A DNA stretch of 64,000 nucleotides, taken from assembly GCF_049680855.1 (NCBI RefSeq), contig NZ_JBMPGS010000003.1:124001-188000 (forward strand). Reading direction: 5' to 3'. Of this stretch, positions 32,360 through 42,171 are shown one piece after another. The notes below the pieces were generated by a model. The model had not been told where the DNA came from. It saw only the letters and a program-made list of their open reading frames with translations, and did not search any database. The stretch comes from Salinimicrobium sp049680855 (lineage in GTDB: Bacteria > Bacteroidota > Bacteroidia > Flavobacteriales > Flavobacteriaceae). A program made the translations under genes and the position numbers. Numbering within the stretch: position 1 is the stretch's first letter; each line of letters opens with the position of its first letter.

Positions 32360-35320
32360 ATGAAATTAAAGTTCTTGTTCTGCGCCTTGTTTTGCGCTTC
32401 TCTAAGCCTGCAGGCACAGGAGTATTTTCCAAAAAACGACGGTGTGAAAGCCGGGGTGAATACCAATTATACGGTATTCAAAAATGCCAAAATTCACGTA
32501 GATCCTTCCAAAACCATAGATAACGGCATGTTTGCGGTACAGGATGGTAAGATCACGGCAGTCGGTAAAAACATTAAGATTCCTAACAACAGTGTAGTAA
32601 TTGATCTTGAAGGAAAGGAAGTTTATCCATCTTTTATTGATCTTTTCACCAGCTTCGGAATTGAAAAACCTGAGAGAAGCAGCGGAAGCGCATATAGTGG
32701 AAATCCGCAGTACGATGCTTCTCGTGAGGGATATTACTGGAACGATCACATTCGGCCAGAAACTACTGCCTTAGAAAATTTTAAATTCAATACTTCGGAA
32801 GCCGAAAAACTTCAAAAATTAGGATTTGGAGTCGTTAATACACACATGCCCGACGGAATAATTCGCGGCACCGGAATGCTCGTAGCGCTAAATTCCGAAG
32901 GAACCGAAGGAGACCGCATTCTTAACCAAAGATCTGCTCAATACCTTTCTTTTGACAAAAGCGCAAAATCCAGGCAGGTTTATCCATCTTCTATTATGGG
33001 TGCCATGGCTTTATTACGCCAGACCTATCTCGATGCCGACTGGTATTCTAAAGGAAACAGTGACACCAAAGATCTAGCCCTTGAAGCTTTGAACAGAAAT
33101 AAGAATCTTGTTCAAATCTTCGCGACCGATAATCTTCTTGATGAACTTCGCGCAGATAAAATAGGAGATGAATTCAACATCCAGTACGTCATTGCAGGTA
33201 CAGGAAATGAGTACGAAAGACTTGAAGCGATCAAGGCCTCAAATGCCACTTATATTGTGCCGCTCACCTTTCCAAAACCTTTTGATTTGGAAGATCCATA
33301 CCAGGCGAACTTTGCCAGCCTTGAAGATATGAAAGAATGGAACCAGGCACCTGCAAATCTTAAAATGATGGCAGAAGAAGGCATTCCGTTTACTCTTACC
33401 GCTTACGGCTCTGAAAATGAATTCAAAACCAACCTTTTAAAGGCCATTGAATACGGACTGGACAAGAGGAAAGCGCTGGAGGCTTTAACACTAGTTCCGG
33501 CAAAACTTATGGGGCAGGAAAATAAACTGGGAACCATAAAAGAAGGTGCCTGGGCAAATTTCATCATCACATCTGGCGACTATTTTGATAAGGAAACCAC
33601 ACTTTACGAAAACTGGGTTCAAGGTAGAAAGTCTGTCATAGAAGATATGAACACTGTAAACCTTAAAGGTACTTATGATGTTTCTGTAGCCGGAAAAACC
33701 TATGAGATGAAGATCACGGGAGAACCTGCCAAGCCTTCAGCAGAGATAACTAGCGGAGATGCAAAAATAGGTTCAGAGGTGAACTATAAGAACAACTGGC
33801 TAAACCTGTTACTTTCTTCGCCAGACACTACAAAAACAGCATATATAAGGCTTACAGCCAGAATTCCTCAGAATTCACAAAAGTTCCATGGAAAAGCCAT
33901 TTTAGAAGATGGTACTCAAACCACTTTTTCAGCAACCAGAACGGCGACAGCTTCAGAAGATTCTGAAGAAGACAAGGAAACAGAACAACCGGAAGTTTTA
34001 CCAGTTACTTTCCCGAACAAAGCCTACGGATTTGAAACACTTCCGAAGCAGGAAAATATTCTTTTCAGAAATGCCACAGTATGGACCAGTGAAGATGCGG
34101 GAGTCCTCGAAAATACTGATGTTCTCGTGAAAAACGGAAAAATCGCCCAAGTTGGTAAAAACCTCAACGCCAGAAATGCAAAAGTTATTGACGCCACCGG
34201 CAAACATCTCACCGCCGGAATCATTGATGAGCACTCGCACATTGCAGCATCCAGTGTGAACGAAGCAGGACATAATTCTTCTGCCGAAGTAAGTATGGAA
34301 GATGTGGTAGACCCCGACGATATCGGCATATACAGAAATCTTGGCGGGGGTGTGACGACGATGCAGTTACTGCACGGTTCGGCAAATCCTATTGGCGGGC
34401 GTTCTGCCATTTTGAAGATGAAATGGGGATCATCTCCTGAAGAAATGATCATTGACAACTCTCCAAAATACATCAAGTTCGCACTTGGAGAAAACGTGAA
34501 GCAGGCTAACTGGGATAGTCAGTCAAGGTTTCCTCAAACGCGAATGGGTGTAGAACAGGTTTTTGTTGACTATTTCACACGTGCAAAAGAATACGAAAAG
34601 AAAAAGAACAGTGGGCAACCCTATCGAAAAGATATTGAAATGGAAACGCTTATTGAAGTGATGAACCAGGAACGTTTTGTGACCGCCCACTCTTATGTAC
34701 AGAGCGAGATCAACATGCTTATGGAAGTTGCAGAGCAATTTGGGTTCAACATTAATACTTTTACGCACATTTTAGAAGGTTATAAACTAGCCGATAAAAT
34801 GGCTGAACACGGTGCCGGCGGATCTACATTTTCTGACTGGTGGGCGTATAAATACGAAGTGAATGACGCAATCCCTCAAAATGCTTCTATCATGCACAAT
34901 GCTGGAGTAACCGTGGCCATTAACAGTGACGATTCTGAAATGAGCCGCCGCCTGAACCAGGAAGCTGCAAAAAGTATCAAATACGGAGATGTTTCTGAAG
35001 AAGAAGCCTGGAAATTTGTGACTATAAATCCGGCGAAGTTACTGCACATTGACGACCGCGTAGGAAGTATTAAAGAAGGCAAGGACGCAGATCTGGTTCT
35101 TTGGTCAGACAGTCCTCTTTCGGTATATGCCAAAGCTGAAAAAACAATGATTGAAGGAGCCGTTTATTTCGATATTGAGAGAGATGAACAAATGAGAAAG
35201 GAAATTGAAATTCAAAAGAACTTACTGGCAACCCAAATGCTGAAAGCCAAGAACAAAGGTGTAAAGACGCAGCCTGTAAAATCTACTAAAAAAGAAGAAT
35301 TTCATTGTAATTCTCTTTAA
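32360..35320 (+). CDS. Exported double amidohydrolase-fold protein
   Basis: The 986-residue protein has a signal peptide (SLQAQ near 20) and two amidohydrolase-like halves. The first (about 35-430) has the composite-barrel start but reads DLFTSFG where the metal-binding D-x-H-x-H is expected. The second (about 565-960) keeps IIDEHSHIA near 621, VTAHSYVQ near 774, a THILEGYK histidine near 800 and a NSDDSE aspartate near 853, so it could bind metals. The tail ends with EFHCN. The neighbour is a smaller homologue. It probably acts in the periplasm on an amide, imide or peptide substrate. Confidence 0.85.
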   Translation: MKLKFLFCALFCASLSLQAQEYFPKNDGVKAGVNTNYTVFKNAKIHVDPSKTIDNGMFAVQDGKITAVGKNIKIPNNSVVIDLEGKEVYPSFIDLFTSFGIEKPERSSGSAYSGNPQYDASREGYYWNDHIRPETTALENFKFNTSEAEKLQKLGFGVVNTHMPDGIIRGTGMLVALNSEGTEGDRILNQRSAQYLSFDKSAKSRQVYPSSIMGAMALLRQTYLDADWYSKGNSDTKDLALEALNRNKNLVQIFATDNLLDELRADKIGDEFNIQYVIAGTGNEYERLEAIKASNATYIVPLTFPKPFDLEDPYQANFASLEDMKEWNQAPANLKMMAEEGIPFTLTAYGSENEFKTNLLKAIEYGLDKRKALEALTLVPAKLMGQENKLGTIKEGAWANFIITSGDYFDKETTLYENWVQGRKSVIEDMNTVNLKGTYDVSVAGKTYEMKITGEPAKPSAEITSGDAKIGSEVNYKNNWLNLLLSSPDTTKTAYIRLTARIPQNSQKFHGKAILEDGTQTTFSATRTATASEDSEEDKETEQPEVLPVTFPNKAYGFETLPKQENILFRNATVWTSEDAGVLENTDVLVKNGKIAQVGKNLNARNAKVIDATGKHLTAGIIDEHSHIAASSVNEAGHNSSAEVSMEDVVDPDDIGIYRNLGGGVTTMQLLHGSANPIGGRSAILKMKWGSSPEEMIIDNSPKYIKFALGENVKQANWDSQSRFPQTRMGVEQVFVDYFTRAKEYEKKKNSGQPYRKDIEMETLIEVMNQERFVTAHSYVQSEINMLMEVAEQFGFNINTFTHILEGYKLADKMAEHGAGGSTFSDWWAYKYEVNDAIPQNASIMHNAGVTVAINSDDSEMSRRLNQEAAKSIKYGDVSEEEAWKFVTINPAKLLHIDDRVGSIKEGKDADLVLWSDSPLSVYAKAEKTMIEGAVYFDIERDEQMRKEIEIQKNLLATQMLKAKNKGVKTQPVKSTKKEEFHCNSL

Positions 35321-35341
35321 TTTATAAAAGCAAACGACGAG

Positions 35342-36655
35342 ATGAAAAATATAAAATCAGCAGTACTTTTTGCATTTCTGCTCATGGCGGGAAGCATGCA
35401 TGCACAGCAAACTCCGGCGCCACAACAAACTGAAGCAGTTACGATTGTAGGTGCCACAGCTCATATTGGCAACGGGGAAGTAATTGAAAAAAGTCTTATC
35501 ATTCTTGAAGACGGTAAAATAAGGTCCGTTGCCGACGCAAATTCCACGAAAATGCCCTACCGCGGAACTGTGATTCAGGCAGAAGGGAAACACGTATATC
35601 CGGGTTTCATTGCGCCCAACAGCACTCTGGGGTTGGTAGAAATTGACGCGGTAAGACAAACCGATGATGAAGACGAGTTAGGAGAATTCCTGCCTCATAT
35701 AAGGAGTATCATTGCCTACAACGCCGAAAGTAAAGTTGTGGAAAGCATGCGCCCAAACGGAGTTCTTATTGGGCAAATTGTTCCAAGAGGCGGAAGGATT
35801 TCAGGAACCTCTTCTATTGTGCAATTTGACGCCTGGAACTGGGAAGACGCAACAATGAAAGAGAACGATGGTCTCCACATCAACTGGCCTAATAGTTTTA
35901 GACGTGGCCGATGGTGGGCAGGCGAAGAGCCCGGTATCAAACCTAACGATGGCTACACTAAGGAAACACAGGAAGTAAAAGATTTTTTCACCAATGCCAA
36001 AGCTTATTTAGCAGGACCACGTTCAAAAACACACCTGCCTTACGAAGCGATGGAAAAGGTTTTTACCGGAGAGAAAAAGGTATTTATCCATGCCGATGGG
36101 GAAAAGGAAATTGTTGACATTCTGAATTTCAAAGAAGACCAGGGTCTTGAAAATGTGGTTTTGGTAGGTGCTTACAATGCATTTAAAGTAGCCGATCAAA
36201 TTAAGGAACATAAGCTTCCGGTTCTTATTACCCGTCCTCACCAAACGCCAAACCTTGATGATGAAGATTATGATTTGCCTTATAAAATGGCAAAGCTTTT
36301 AAATGACAAAGGTGTTCTTGTTGCGCTTGAAACTAGCGGCGGAATGGAAAGAATGAACACCCGAAACCTTCCTTTTTATGCAGGAACGGCTGTTGCCCAC
36401 GGTGTTGAAAAAGAAGAAGCTTTGAAGATGATCACGCTAAATACAGCTAAGATCCTGGGAATAGACCAGCAGGTTGGAACCCTGGAAGAAGGGAAAGATG
36501 CTACGCTTTTTATCAGCGAAGGAGATGCGCTGGATATGAGGACTAATAAACTCACAAAAGCATTTATCCAGGGACGGGATATAAGCCTTGAAAGTCATCA
36601 AACGGAACTTGCAAAACGCTATTCAGATAAAGTGGAAGCGGCAAGAGAGGAATAG
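35342..36655 (+). CDS. Exported amidohydrolase-fold protein without the usual metal site
   Basis: A 437-residue protein with a signal peptide (MHAQQ near 22). The fold is recognisable from HVYPGFIAPNSTLGLVEID near 84, HPI-type loops, and the end LNTAKILGIDQQVGTLEEGKDATLFI near 375-400. The D-x-H-x-H signature after PGFI is replaced by APNST, so it is probably not a normal hydrolase and may pair with the larger protein encoded 21 nt upstream. Such tandem pairs are common in Flavobacteriaceae; their substrate is not established. Confidence 0.82.
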   Translation: MKNIKSAVLFAFLLMAGSMHAQQTPAPQQTEAVTIVGATAHIGNGEVIEKSLIILEDGKIRSVADANSTKMPYRGTVIQAEGKHVYPGFIAPNSTLGLVEIDAVRQTDDEDELGEFLPHIRSIIAYNAESKVVESMRPNGVLIGQIVPRGGRISGTSSIVQFDAWNWEDATMKENDGLHINWPNSFRRGRWWAGEEPGIKPNDGYTKETQEVKDFFTNAKAYLAGPRSKTHLPYEAMEKVFTGEKKVFIHADGEKEIVDILNFKEDQGLENVVLVGAYNAFKVADQIKEHKLPVLITRPHQTPNLDDEDYDLPYKMAKLLNDKGVLVALETSGGMERMNTRNLPFYAGTAVAHGVEKEEALKMITLNTAKILGIDQQVGTLEEGKDATLFISEGDALDMRTNKLTKAFIQGRDISLESHQTELAKRYSDKVEAAREE

Positions 36656-36680
36656 AATACTTGTATAAATTCATAGTAAA

Positions 36681-36727
36681 AAAGGCTGTTTGAAGTGTCA
36701 AAAATGACATTTCAAACAGCCTTTCTT
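36681..36727. terminator. Bidirectional terminator with the palindrome in its loop
   Basis: AAAGGCTGTTTGAAGTG (36681-36697) pairs with CATTTCAAACAGCCTTT (36708-36724) with one G-T pair, followed by T-rich sequence. The loop and upper arm read CAAAAATGACATTT (36699-36712), a near copy of the window-wide palindrome. It separates convergent genes. Confidence 0.8.
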
Positions 36728-36750
36728 AATTTATGGTTTTTCAGCAAATC

Positions 36751-37197
36751 TTAATCAATATTCAGATTTCCGGAGTTTAGAACCACTTGTGTGGAAGGTC
36801 GCATTACGTTGCGTCCATTTTCTGCGGTGATAAAAATCCGTAGCGGGATGTAAGGAGTGACCGTTTCCAGAGAGGCCTTGTTCTTACTGTTAATCCGTAG
36901 GTTTCCAAGATTGACCACTCCGTGATCTTTGGTTTCCATCCAGACCACATAATTATTTCGGGAGGGAGTAAGTCTATCCGGGCGAGCAATGTTCTCAACC
37001 TCCAGTTCAATTTCATAGTTGCGATTCTCATTTTGATTGATATCCACCTTTGCCTCTGCCGCCGGCAATACTTCAGAAGTAGGAAATTGATGTGTTCCCG
37101 AGCAGGCCGAAATTAGAATAGCTGCAAAAATATAGCCCAGCACTTTAAAAGCATCTTTGATTGGCAGTACATTATCTTTCTTTTTCTTCTTTTCCAT
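36751..37197 (-). CDS. Small lipoprotein of unknown function
   Basis: A 148-residue protein whose lipoprotein signal is preceded by a long lysine-rich start (MEKKKKKD); the hydrophobic core ends at a lipobox near Cys32 (ILISAC). The mature part looks beta-rich, with short stretches such as NYVVWMETKDHG. No domain is recognised. It is flanked by the terminator at 36681 and by a palindrome copy on its upstream side. Confidence 0.75.
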   Translation of the reverse strand: MEKKKKKDNVLPIKDAFKVLGYIFAAILISACSGTHQFPTSEVLPAAEAKVDINQNENRNYEIELEVENIARPDRLTPSRNNYVVWMETKDHGVVNLGNLRINSKNKASLETVTPYIPLRIFITAENGRNVMRPSTQVVLNSGNLNID

Positions 37198-37257
37198 GAT
37201 TAAATTTTTACGTTCTTAAGATACTACTTTTAAAGGCCTTTTAGAAATAATCCTTTT

Positions 37258-37274
37258 CAAAAATGCCATTTTTT
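37258..37274. repeat. Palindrome copy CAAAAATGCCATTTTTT
   Basis: An exact AAAAATG-C-CATTTTT core in the 165-nt divergent spacer, between the lipoprotein gene (minus) and the RNA methyltransferase gene (plus). Confidence 0.8.
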
Positions 37275-37350
37275 AAGAACATTTAAGCACGAAGTTCATA
37301 TTTCTTTAAGAAGAAAAACAGCTTCCATCTTAACAGCCGTCTCACTTTAT

Positions 37351-37358
37351 TATCTTTG
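37351..37358 (+). promoter_or_regulatory. -7 element immediately before the RNA methyltransferase start
   Basis: TATCTTTG ends only 4 nt before the ATG at 37363, so the mRNA would start at or within a base or two of the start codon (a leaderless transcript). No TTG is present at the -33 distance. Confidence 0.5.
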
Positions 37359-37362
37359 CTAT

Positions 37363-38169
37363 ATGCAGAAACAAATTACGAGCATTCAAAATCCAACAAC
37401 AAAAAAATTGCTTCAGCTACAGGAGAAATCCCGCGCAAGAAGAAAAGAAAATTTATTCATTATTGAAGGCCAGCGTGAAATACGGCTGGCGCTAAAAGGT
37501 AGCTATGAGATCAGGGAACTTTTCTTTTGCAGTGCGCTTTTTTCTTCAGAAAATGCCGCAGAACTCTTTCAGGAAATGCCTTCAGAAGTAAATATTGTGG
37601 AAGTTTCTACAGAAGTTTATCAAAAAGTAGCGTACAGAGGCAGTACAGAAGGAATTCTTGCCGTTGCAGTCGGGAAAGATTTGAATCTTTCTTCTTTAAA
37701 ACTTCCGAACAAAAATCCGTTGATCCTGGTTGCCGAAGCTCCCGAAAAACCAGGAAATATTGGCGCTCTACTACGCACGGCCGATGCCGCAAAGGTGGAT
37801 GCGGTTCTCATCGCCAATCCAAGAACAGATATGTTCAATCCAAATATCATTCGCTCAAGCATTGGATGTCTCTTCACGAACCAGGTCGCGGCAGCCGGCA
37901 CTTCAGAAATACTTGCATTTTTAAAAGAACATCAAATTGCCATTTTTGGAGCTGCATTACAGGCTTCCTTACCCTACCACGAAGTTAATTTTACAGCTGG
38001 AAGCGCAATTGTTGTGGGAACTGAAGCCACGGGATTAAGTAATGAATGGCTTGAAAATACGACTCAAAATATCGTAATTCCCATGCAGGGCGAAATAGAC
38101 TCCATGAACGTCTCGGTTGCCGCCGGAATTCTTATTTTTGAAGCAAAACGCCAGCGGAATTTCAAATAA
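37363..38169 (+). CDS. TrmH/SpoU family RNA methyltransferase
   Basis: A 268-residue SPOUT enzyme with an N-terminal RNA-binding region (NPTTKKLLQLQEKSRARR near 7, then FIIEGQREI near 32) and a knotted SAM-binding domain: APEKPGNIGALLRTADA near 125, R-S-S-x-GCLF near 166, VVGTEATGL near 218 and IPMQGEIDSMNVSVAAGI near 238. It 2'-O-methylates rRNA or tRNA; the exact site (RlmB-like or other) cannot be told from the sequence. Confidence 0.9.
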   Translation: MQKQITSIQNPTTKKLLQLQEKSRARRKENLFIIEGQREIRLALKGSYEIRELFFCSALFSSENAAELFQEMPSEVNIVEVSTEVYQKVAYRGSTEGILAVAVGKDLNLSSLKLPNKNPLILVAEAPEKPGNIGALLRTADAAKVDAVLIANPRTDMFNPNIIRSSIGCLFTNQVAAAGTSEILAFLKEHQIAIFGAALQASLPYHEVNFTAGSAIVVGTEATGLSNEWLENTTQNIVIPMQGEIDSMNVSVAAGILIFEAKRQRNFK

Positions 38170-38195
38170 TTCCCAGTATCATAAACATAAAAATA

Positions 38196-39428
38196 ATGTA
38201 CCCAAATAGCCTTTTCTACATTATCGTAGCCGTCGTGCTAATAGATTTTATTGTAGACCAAATCCTGGACACATTGAATGCACGTCATTTTAAGGATCCC
38301 ATTCCGCAGAATCTCCAGGATGTTTTTAACCAAGAAGAATATGAAAAATCGCAGCAGTATAAAAAGACGCGGCACAGGTTTGGACTTATTTCTTCTACCT
38401 TTTCTATTGCCGTTCTACTAATTTTCCTTTTCCTCGACGGTTTTGATTTTGTAGATTCCATTGCACGTAACTGGTTTAACAATTCCATTCTTATAGGACT
38501 TGTTTTCTTCGGAATCATCATGCTTGGAAGTGACATTCTTTCCCTGCCTTTTTCCTACTACAGTACCTTTGTAATCGAAGAAAAATTCGGGTTCAATAAA
38601 ACCACCCAAAAAACCTTCTTTTTGGATAAGCTGAAAGGCTGGGGCATGATGATCATTCTTGGCGGCGGTATCCTGGCTTTGATCATCTGGTTCTATCAAT
38701 GGGCAGGAGATAATTTTTGGTGGTATACCTGGGCTCTTGTAGCGATATTCAGTATTTTTTTAAATATGTTCTATGCGCGGCTCATTGTTCCGCTGTTCAA
38801 CAAACAAAGTCCGCTGCCGGAAGGTTCTCTACGCAGCAAAATTGAAGCCTATGCGCAAAAGGAAGGTTTTAACCTGGAAAAGATATTTGTGATTGATGGT
38901 TCTAAAAGAAGTACGAAGGCAAATGCCTATTTTTCGGGCTTCGGAAATGAAAAACGAGTTACGCTTTACGATACGCTTATAAATAATCTTGAAGATGAAG
39001 AGATTGTGGGAGTTTTAGCTCATGAAGTAGGGCATTACAAAAAGAACCATATTATCATCAATTTGGTCTCAAGTTTGATCATAATAGGATTTACGCTGTG
39101 GTTGCTTTCTTTGTTCGTGGGAAATCCACTTCTTTCAGAAGCTTTGGGAGTAGAAATTCCCGGTTTTCATATTGGTTTTATTGCCTTCGGGATCTTGTAC
39201 AGTCCGATTTCTGAAGTAACGGGTTTAATAATGAATTACCTCTCCCGTAAATTTGAATACCAGGCAGATGATTTTGCCAGGGATACCTACAAAGCAGAAC
39301 CGCTGGTGACGGGACTAAAAAAGCTATCAAAAAACAGCCTGAGCAATTTAACACCACATCCTGCATATGTTTTTGTAAATTATTCTCATCCGCCGCTCTA
39401 CAAGCGTATAGGTAATTTACAGAAGTGA
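38196..39428 (+). CDS. M48 family CAAX-protease-like metallopeptidase (Ste24 type)
   Basis: A 410-residue integral membrane peptidase with several helices (about 4-20, 68-82, 95-115, 150-170, 175-195 and 290-310 among them). The zinc site is AHEVGHYKKNH near residue 275, with the third ligand in FEYQADDFA near 355. SKRSTKANAYFSGFG near 235 is typical of the Ste24/CAAX prenyl protease group. In bacteria these work in membrane protein quality control. Confidence 0.9.
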   Translation: MYPNSLFYIIVAVVLIDFIVDQILDTLNARHFKDPIPQNLQDVFNQEEYEKSQQYKKTRHRFGLISSTFSIAVLLIFLFLDGFDFVDSIARNWFNNSILIGLVFFGIIMLGSDILSLPFSYYSTFVIEEKFGFNKTTQKTFFLDKLKGWGMMIILGGGILALIIWFYQWAGDNFWWYTWALVAIFSIFLNMFYARLIVPLFNKQSPLPEGSLRSKIEAYAQKEGFNLEKIFVIDGSKRSTKANAYFSGFGNEKRVTLYDTLINNLEDEEIVGVLAHEVGHYKKNHIIINLVSSLIIIGFTLWLLSLFVGNPLLSEALGVEIPGFHIGFIAFGILYSPISEVTGLIMNYLSRKFEYQADDFARDTYKAEPLVTGLKKLSKNSLSNLTPHPAYVFVNYSHPPLYKRIGNLQK

Positions 39429-39469
39429 TGTGTCTTGTTTCTTTTGTATCTTAATTGTACATTTATTTT

Positions 39470-41674
39470 ATGATGACCGAAGCTGCTATAGATAAGGAAA
39501 ATAAACAAATTGCACGCCAGTATAAAGAACTGTTGCGCATTAGCTATCAAACACTTTCTGAAGATGATAAGAAACTCATCAGGAAAGCCTTTGATACAGC
39601 TGTTGATGCGCATAAGGACCAAAGAAGAAAATCTGGCGAAGCCTATATTTTTCATCCTATTGCCGTTGCGAAGATCGTAGCTTCAGAAATTGGGCTGGAT
39701 GCCACCTGTATTGCCGCTGCCCTGCTGCACGACGTGGTGGAGGATACGGAATATACTTTAGAGAATATTGAAGAAATGTTTGGTAAAACGGTCGCCAAGA
39801 TCGTCGACGGACTTACCAAGATCTCTCACCTGAAGAAGGATAAGGATGTTTCGTTGCAGGCAGAGAATTTCAGGAAAATGCTGCTTACCCTCAACGATGA
39901 CGTACGGGTAATCATCATCAAGATTGCCGATCGTCTACATAACATGCAGACCATGGATGCCATGCGGGCAGACAAGCAGGAAAAAATTGCTTCGGAAACG
40001 CTCTATATCTACGCGCCCCTTGCACACAGGATTGGCTTGTACAACATAAAGAATGAACTCGAAGACCTGGGCTTGAAATATACCGAACCTGATGTCTATA
40101 ATGACATTCTTACTAAAATAAGAGAAAGCAAAGAAGAACAAGACAGGTACATAGATACATTTACCCAAACGATCCAACAATCATTAGACCAGGAAGGAAT
40201 AGAATATGAAATTAAAGGTCGTCCTAAATCCATATATTCCATTCGTCGGAAGATGAAAAACCAAAACGTGAGTTTTGACGAGGTTTACGACAAGTTTGCA
40301 GTAAGGATTATATATAAAACGAACCCGAACAATGAGAAGTTTCTAGCCTGGAAGATCTACTCTGTCGTGACAGATCACTTCAGGCCCAATCCTACTCGCC
40401 TAAGAGACTGGATCTCTTCCCCAAAATCTACGGGGTATGAAGCGCTTCACATCACGGTAATGGGACCAAAAGGAAGATGGGTAGAAGTACAAATAAGGAG
40501 TGAGCGCATGAATGAGATCGCCGAAAAAGGATATGCGGCTCATTACAAATATAAACAGGGCAATGACGAAGACGGACTCGACGAATGGGTGCGTCGCCTG
40601 CAGGAAGCACTTGAAAATCCTGAAGGCAACGCCGTGGATTTTGTAGAGCAATTCAAATTGAACCTTTATTCCAAAGAGATCTTTGTTTTTACGCCGCAGG
40701 GAGATCTAAAATCTCTGCCAAAAGGAGCAACTCCGCTAGATTTTGCATTCAATATTCATACAGAAGTAGGATATCATACCCGTGGGGCAAGAGTGAATGG
40801 AAAACTGGTACCTTTAAGTCATGTACTTAGCAGCGGTGACCAGGTAGAAGTAATAACTTCAGATAAGGCCAAGCCCAATTCCAACTGGCTTGATTACGCA
40901 ACCACAGCAAGAGCCCGCGCAAAGATCAAAGCTTCTTTAAAAGAAGAAAAGAAAGATATTGCCGAAGAAGGAAAAGTCATTCTCACCAGGAAATTAAGGG
41001 CACAAAAAATACCATTTAATGAAAAAACAGTCAATGAACTGGTTGTCTTTTTTAAACTTAAGACGAGTCAGGACCTCTTCTACCGCGTTGGAATGGGAAT
41101 TATTGACAACATCAAACTTAAAGAATATGCTGCCTCCCGAAGTAATGCGCTGGTAAGTTTCTTCAAAAGTAAGATCAAGAAATCGCCTAAGGTTGAAGAT
41201 ATTGATAAGGATGAAATAACCGTAAAATATGATCAACTGGTTTTTGGAAAAGAGGAAGATGTCCTTGACTATAAACTGGCGAACTGCTGCAACCCTATTC
41301 CCGGCGACAGCGTCTTTGGTTTTGTGACCGTAAGTGAAGGCATAAAAGTGCATAAGAAGGATTGTCCCAATGCCATCCAGCTGCAAAGTAATTTTGCTTA
41401 CCGGATTATGCAGGCGAAATGGAAGGATTCTTCACAGGAAGAATTTAAAGCTGTAATTAAATTACAGGGAATTGATAATCTCGGGCTCGTGAATGACGTA
41501 ACAAAAGAGATTTCCAGCAACATGAGTGTCAACATACGAAACATTAACTTTGATAGTACAGATGGTGTTTTCACAGGAAAAGTTACAGTGATCGTAAAAA
41601 ACAATACGATTCTTAAAAAATTAATGGAACACCTTAAAAAAATAAACGGTATAGATAAGGTGACACGTGAATAA
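39470..41674 (+). CDS. spoT: Bifunctional (p)ppGpp synthetase/hydrolase
   Basis: About 734 residues with the full Rel/SpoT layout: HD hydrolase (HPIAVAKI near 58, HDVVEDTEYT near 83), synthetase (KGRPKSIYSIRRKM near 249, E-ALH-T stretch near 322), TGS (FVFTPQGDLKSLPKGATPLDFA near 408, FN-IHTEVG following), a zinc-finger-like CC-NPIPGD near 604 and a C-terminal ACT. It sets stringent-response alarmone levels. A frame from a TTG at 39455 exists, but ATG codons at 39470 and 39473 are better starts. The fur gene follows. Confidence 0.94.
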   Translation: MMTEAAIDKENKQIARQYKELLRISYQTLSEDDKKLIRKAFDTAVDAHKDQRRKSGEAYIFHPIAVAKIVASEIGLDATCIAAALLHDVVEDTEYTLENIEEMFGKTVAKIVDGLTKISHLKKDKDVSLQAENFRKMLLTLNDDVRVIIIKIADRLHNMQTMDAMRADKQEKIASETLYIYAPLAHRIGLYNIKNELEDLGLKYTEPDVYNDILTKIRESKEEQDRYIDTFTQTIQQSLDQEGIEYEIKGRPKSIYSIRRKMKNQNVSFDEVYDKFAVRIIYKTNPNNEKFLAWKIYSVVTDHFRPNPTRLRDWISSPKSTGYEALHITVMGPKGRWVEVQIRSERMNEIAEKGYAAHYKYKQGNDEDGLDEWVRRLQEALENPEGNAVDFVEQFKLNLYSKEIFVFTPQGDLKSLPKGATPLDFAFNIHTEVGYHTRGARVNGKLVPLSHVLSSGDQVEVITSDKAKPNSNWLDYATTARARAKIKASLKEEKKDIAEEGKVILTRKLRAQKIPFNEKTVNELVVFFKLKTSQDLFYRVGMGIIDNIKLKEYAASRSNALVSFFKSKIKKSPKVEDIDKDEITVKYDQLVFGKEEDVLDYKLANCCNPIPGDSVFGFVTVSEGIKVHKKDCPNAIQLQSNFAYRIMQAKWKDSSQEEFKAVIKLQGIDNLGLVNDVTKEISSNMSVNIRNINFDSTDGVFTGKVTVIVKNNTILKKLMEHLKKINGIDKVTRE

Positions 41675-41679
41675 TCTTA

Positions 41680-41687
41680 TACCTTTG
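41680..41687 (+). promoter_or_regulatory. -7 element of the fur-like gene
   Basis: TACCTTTG lies 10 nt before the ATG at 41698 and just after the spoT stop, so the 5' leader would be only a few bases. The -33 element is not clear. Confidence 0.5.
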
Positions 41688-41697
41688 CAAGCATTAT

Positions 41698-42159
41698 ATG
41701 AGCAAGAAAGTAGTAAGCAAGAACGATCAGGCAATAGTGAAGAATGTATTCACTAAGTTCCTGGAAGAGAAGGGCCACCGCAAAACTCCGGAGCGTTTCG
41801 CTATCCTTCAGGAAATCTACGACAGTGAAGATCATTTTGACATAGAGTCCTTATATATCAACATGAAAAATAAAAAGTATCGCGTAAGTCGTGCTACTTT
41901 ATATAATACCATTGAACTGCTACTGGAATGTGCACTGGTACGAAAGCACCAATTTGGGCAAAACCAGGCGCAGTATGAGAAATCCTACTTCGATAAGAAT
42001 CACGATCATATTATACTTACCGATTCCGGGGAAGTCATAGAATTCTGTGACCCCAGGATCCATTCAATTAAACAAACAATAGAAGAGGTCTTTGGGATAG
42101 AGATCACCAACCACTCTCTCTATTTCTACGGAAATAAAAAGATAACCGAAACTGAATAA
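41698..42159 (+). CDS. fur: Fur family transcriptional regulator
   Basis: A 153-residue winged-helix repressor: HRKTPERFAILQEIY near 27 and VSRATLYNTIELLLE near 62 form the DNA-binding domain, and HDHIILTDSGEVIEFCDP near 102 the metal-binding dimerisation start. The usual CxxC structural zinc pairs are absent: only one Cys lies near 116. Whether it senses iron, zinc or peroxide is therefore open. It lies between spoT and purA, 12 nt before the latter. Confidence 0.9.
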   Translation: MSKKVVSKNDQAIVKNVFTKFLEEKGHRKTPERFAILQEIYDSEDHFDIESLYINMKNKKYRVSRATLYNTIELLLECALVRKHQFGQNQAQYEKSYFDKNHDHIILTDSGEVIEFCDPRIHSIKQTIEEVFGIEITNHSLYFYGNKKITETE

Positions 42160-42171
42160 CTCATTACTTTT

